Origin: Datisca glomerata
Taxonomy: Eukaryota; Streptophyta; Magnoliopsida; Cucurbitales; Datiscaceae
Direction of reading: 5' to 3'
DNA: 64,000 nt
Assembly (NCBI GenBank): GCA_003255025.1
Contig: QANY01013337.1
Span: 2,048,237-2,112,236 of the forward strand
Made by a program: the position numbers and the translations under genes. Positions within the stretch are counted from its first letter, which is position 1, and every line of letters starts with the position of its first letter. The notes beneath the pieces are model-generated. The model made no database searches, was not told the DNA's origin, and was given only the letters and a program-made list of their open reading frames with translations. This document shows, in pieces, positions 59,928-64,000 of this stretch.

Positions 59928-60905
59928 TGTTGGATCAGGTTTTAAAATTTAAGAAAAAATAATGAACCACAAATGGTTCGTGGACAGAATAGAAAAAAAT
60001 TCACATAAACTATTTAATATTATTAAATATAAACCTTTTTATGATCATGCATATTTAGATTGATATATTTCGAAGAGGTAGAAATAATATTATACGTTTC
60101 TTGTATCGAAGAAGTTCTGACTTGGTGGAATCCTATTGATTGTTTTGCGTTCTTCATTATTTGTAGAACTCGAATCAATTTTCGCAGCAACAACCACTTG
60201 TAGGATTCAGAAGTATATCTCAATAGAATGTAGTCAGGAATTAAGTGCGTGCTCTCTAAATAACAGAAAAGAAAAAACAAAATTTTCTCTTCTTCCTCTA
60301 GATTTTGACAACAACAGTGAGGAGAGAGAGAAACTGCTTTCTTTGCTCTATGTAATCACACATTGTGATAAGGGGTGTGTCAACACACTTAGGGAGATAA
60401 CCCTAATGTCATCCCTTATATAAAGATTAAGAAATTTACACATATACCCCTATATTGTAAATTGCCAAAATTCTCCTCCGTTTATTGTAATTGTCAAAAT
60501 TTTACATCTCCCTAAAGGCAATACTGTGTCCAAATTCATCAAACCAAATTGATAAGTTAAATGATCTCCATCAATTAATTAATTAATTTTTTATTTATTA
60601 GTTATCCAAAAAAAAATACAATTAATTAATTTGAACATAAATTTTTGCTCTTGACTATTTTAGTGACGATACCCATCATGTTTGAATTCATGAAGTATAC
60701 CTTGGTCCAAAACAAGCTTTTGGTCCAACTAATGTTGTTTGTCATTCCTTTCCGTATGAGCTACTTCTGAGGCTGAATGGATCCACATGAATAAAGCTAT
60801 AGGATTTAAATACTCAGCGAATTTATCTTTATAAATTCGTGACTTATTTAATCGTGACATCGTACAACTCCCAAATAACTTCACGGATTGGAAGTAACTA
60901 TACAT
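59928..60905 (-). mobile_element. Truncated L1-family LTR, reverse orientation
   Basis: Starting TGTTGGATCAGG, the sequence is the reverse complement of about 4260-5234 (shared GAACCA(C/T)(A/G)AATGGTTCGTGG, ATCAATTAATTAATT, GGTCCAACTAAT and GGATCCACATGA-like blocks). Homology stops near 60905, so the LTR start half is missing. Confidence 0.7.
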
Positions 60906-61241
60906 TTAAACAAAATGGGTAAAGCACAAAATTATTAAAACACTATGAAAATCCAGTAAACATTCAAAATCAATTCAAATATTAATTCAATTTTTAAGGA
61001 ATATTAAACTATTTGAATCACATAAAAGAACTAATTTTAATTGTTTAAAGCCCCAATTCAATTGATTACAAAATCCATTTGGATGGAATGACAAAGGCCA
61101 CATAAAAGTACACCAGTGCAAAAATCAATACTTAAGAAACTATATAAACAAAACAAGAACAATGTATATTTAAAGCCAAAAAATGTAATTTTAACGAAAC
61201 TGAAGCTAGTAATAAATATAAAGTTGGTACTTCAACAAATA
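60906..61241. other. Noncoding junction before copia copy F
   Basis: A-rich; nothing recognised. Confidence 0.4.
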
Positions 61242-61580
61242 CTAATTTAAAAGCCAGTCAAAACAGTTTAATATGAACCATACATCAAAACGATTCAAAT
61301 GAAGTGGTTCAAAACACCCATTTTGTTTCCTTTTCTCATTCTTAACAATATTGGAAGAATTTTTTTGCTCGAAAATATTTTCCTTGTCCTCTTTGGTCAT
61401 TCTAAGGTTGAGTGACTCAAAAGTCTGCAGTTCATTCAACAATTGTGTCATGTTGAATTGTAACTTGTTCATAACATAGTTGGTCATGAACGCAGAAAAA
61501 AGCTGGTGTGAGCGACTCTAGTATGATGCTAACTCGAGTCTGTTCATCAATGGTCGCCTCATGTTATTGGGAGTAAGAGC
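61242..61580 (-). pseudogene. Inverted gag segment of copia copy F
   Basis: Reverse-strand frame with MTNYVMNKLQFNMTQLLNEL, QTFESLNLRMTKEDKEN and FEQK matches the gag segment of element C (33680-34000), but here it points away from the pol that follows. The adjacent + segment starting at about 61586 encodes the next gag part (zinc-knuckle sequence). Confidence 0.8.
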
Positions 61581-61585
61581 CCAAA

Positions 61586-64000
61586 GGAAAGTGTTTCCAC
61601 TATGGGGTTGAAGGTCATTAGAAGAGAAACTGTAACAAGTATCTCTCTGAGCTAAAAAAAAGGTAAATATTATTTACTTGTACTTGAAGCTTGTTTAGTG
61701 AAATATGATTTGTCATCCTGGATACTTGATTTAAGAGCCACTAACCATGTATGTTCTTCTTTGCAGATGTTTGATTCGTCAAGGGAGCTCACTGATGGCG
61801 AGAACATTTTGAGAGTTGACAGTGGTGCGCTCGTGTCAACTAAAGCATTAGGGATAGTCCATTTACTTTTTGGATATAATTACTTAGTTTTGAACGATGT
61901 TTATTATATTCTTGGTTTTTCGAGGAATTTGATTTCTCTTTCATTTTTGCAAGAACAGTTACTCAAAGTTTCTTTCATTTATAAATAGTTTATTATTTCT
62001 ATGAATAGATTCGATAACTGTCATGCTAAAATTATAAACGGACTATATATGCTTAAACCGACTGAATGCGCGTTAAATAATTCTGAATTATTTAAATTAG
62101 CAAAACCTAAAAATAACAAACGACAAAGAGTTTCTCATGATGATAACACATATTTATGACATCTTAGGTTGTGACATATTAATCTAGATAGGTTAAACAT
62201 GGTCCTTTAAGAGAGCTAAAAATTGGAACTCTCCATGTTTGTGAATCCCGTCTAGAGGGTAGAATAACCAAGAGATCTTTTACAGGAAAGGGCCAAGGAA
62301 CCACTTGAGTTAGTACATAGTGATATTTGTGGATCGATCAATGTACATGCTAGATGTGGGTAAAAGTATTTTGTCACTTTCATTGATGACTACCCAAAAT
62401 ATGGTTATAGTAACCTAATGCATCGAAAGTTTGAAACTTTTGAAAGACTTGAAGGATGAAGTTGAAAGGCAATTAGGTAAATCATTGAAAACCCTTCGAT
62501 CCGATCGAGATGGTGAATACTTGGATTTATAATTCAAGGATTATTTGTTGGAGTGTGGAATCCTATCCCAACTTACAGCACTTGGAACACCGCATCAAAA
62601 TGGTGTTATAGAGAAGAGAAACTGAACCTTATTGGATATGGTTAGGTCGATGTTAAGCTACTTATCATTGTCACTTACATTTTGGGGATATGCACTACAT
62701 ACGACAACTTACATTTTCAATGTAGTGCTCTCTAAGTCTGTAAGTAAGACGCTTTTAGAGTTATAGAATGGCTCCAAACCTAGTTTGCGTCATTTCCGTA
62801 TATGGGGGAGTCCAGCTCACGTTCTTAGACCTAAGACTGGAAAGTTAGATTCAATGTATGAGGTATACATATTCGTTGGCTATTCTCTAGACATTAGATA
62901 TGGGTATTTTTATAGTCACAATGATCAAAAAGTGTTTCTTTCAAAAAATGCAACATTTCTTGAGCTTGACTATATGCAAAACTACAAACCTCATAGCAAA
63001 GTAGTCCTCGAGAAATTAGCGACTGATTAGATTAGACCACCTTCATTTTCTATTGATAAACGACAAACTAGAGAAACCACAGTTCCTACAAAGGAAATTC
63101 CGGTGCAACGTCGTAGTGCGAGGGTTGTGAGACAACCAGTTCACTACGAACTAGAGGCACATGTCCTAGTGTCAGACACTAATAATGACGATCCACTATC
63201 TTATGAAGAATCAATGGATGATCCTGAAAAGGAGAAATGGGAAGATGCTATGAACTAGGAAATGAAATCTATGTATTCTAATTCCTTCTGAGAACTTGTA
63301 CATCCACCTGAAGATGTCAGACCCATTGGATGTAAATGGATCTTCAAGAAGAAAAGATGTGCATATGGGAAGGTATAGACTTTCAGCACGGGCTATAAAC
63401 AAAGGGAGGCAGTCGATTATGAAGAGACATTCTCCCCTGTGACCATGCTAAAATTCATTCGCATCTTTTTATCCATAGCCGCTAGTTTTGACTATGAGAT
63501 ATGACAAATGGACATCAAGACAGATTTTCTGAACGACTCTCTCGAAGAAAACATCTATATGATATAATTAGAAGGGTTTGTACAAAAAGGGCAAGATCAG
63601 AAAGTATGCAAGTTATTTAAATCCATTTATGGATTAAAGCAAGCAATTAGATCTTGGAATCTTACCTTTGATGAGATTATAAAGTCTTATGGCTTCGAGC
63701 AAAATGTTGACGAAGCTTGTGTTTATAAATACACCAAAGAGAAGATAATAGTTTTTTTAGTTTTTTATGTTGATGATATTCTACTAATTGAGAATGATGT
63801 AGAAACTTTGTCAAAGGTAAAGAAGTGATTAGGTGAGAAATTTCAAATGAAAGATTTAGGAGAAGCGAGCTATGTTCTAGGTTTTCAAATTCTAAGGGAT
63901 AAAAAGAACAAGTTCTTAGCACTTTCTTAGGCATCTTATATTGATAAGGTGCTAAAGAGATTCTCTATAAAGAATTCCAAGAAAGGTTAAGAAGCAACCA
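61586..64000 (+). pseudogene. C-family copia pol (copy F), runs off the window
   Basis: Starts with the gag zinc-knuckle nucleotide block AGCCCAAAGGAAAGTGTTTC. Next come the protease region WILDLRATNHVCSS (61718; catalytic DSG replaced by DLR), GAG-pre-integrase debris and integrase (GTPHQNGVIEKRN, about 62588). The post-integrase segment YFYSHNDQKVFLS lies at 62908, and reverse transcriptase has DVRPIGCKWIFKKK (63316) and an intact YVDDILL box (63766-63777). Stops and frameshifts throughout. The same family as element C, with many shared residues. RNase H and 3' LTR would lie beyond 64000. Confidence 0.85.

Noticed and set aside
60136..60423. 95-codon open frame
   Set aside because: Lies entirely within a reversed LTR copy whose homologue (about 4760-5060) has no matching frame.
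1..64000. tRNA, rRNA or organellar insertions
   Set aside because: No cloverleaf-like or rRNA-like sequence was recognised on either strand by eye; a covariance-model scan would be needed to exclude small RNAs.

Overview
The window looks like a repeat-rich, low-gene-density stretch of a eudicot plant nuclear genome. The evidence is AT-rich DNA, GT-AG introns, Ty1/copia and Mutator-like transposons, and three plant-type host genes. A rosid, possibly Cucurbitales, is a guess from the gene types only. No bacterial, organellar or CRISPR features are present. I identify only three convincing host genes in 64 kb: (1) a single-exon CML41-type calmodulin-like protein (13202-13777, +); (2) a four-exon COR413-family (cold-regulated 413) membrane protein (42402-43928, +); (3) an intronless 595-residue LysM receptor pseudokinase of the NFP/NFR5/LYR type (45319-47106, -). 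They are unrelated and do not form an operon-like unit.

Left part (1-13 kb): AT-rich DNA with several short tandem arrays and a gypsy-like LTR/PBS remnant, then a full-length LTR element without coding capacity (element A, 3108-10554, 5-bp duplication ATGGT). Its 5' LTR is split by a 1.9-kb solo LTR of another family (L1), and its interior carries a reverse-strand copia fragment and two minisatellites.

Middle left (13-27 kb): the CML gene; a 7.6-kb Mutator-like element (16570-24211, 9-bp duplication TATAAATAA) with a decayed transposase on + and a convergent DUF1985-type gene on -; then a 1.47-kb foldback element (24959-26423, 9-bp duplication ATAAAAGGC) that is essentially one long hairpin.

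Middle (27-42 kb): a copia element on + (B, about 27872 to 41515) whose gag is split by a second copia element on - (C, 28676-36171, 5-bp duplication ATTTA). B ends in a 3' LTR, followed by an unusual 0.6-kb array of 19-bp palindromes and 12-bp spacers lying just upstream of the COR413 gene.

Right part (42-64 kb): COR413, the LysM receptor, a large CT/CA microsatellite, a C-family LTR plus leader (50075 to about 52990), a copia gag fragment on +, copia element D on - with an in-frame 192-bp triplication in integrase, a C-family LTR (58886-59927) hit by a hAT-like MITE, a truncated reversed L1 LTR, and a C-family copia copy on + (F) with an inverted gag segment that runs off the window end. 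All retroelement reading frames seen are broken by stops, frameshifts or deletions, so none looks autonomous.
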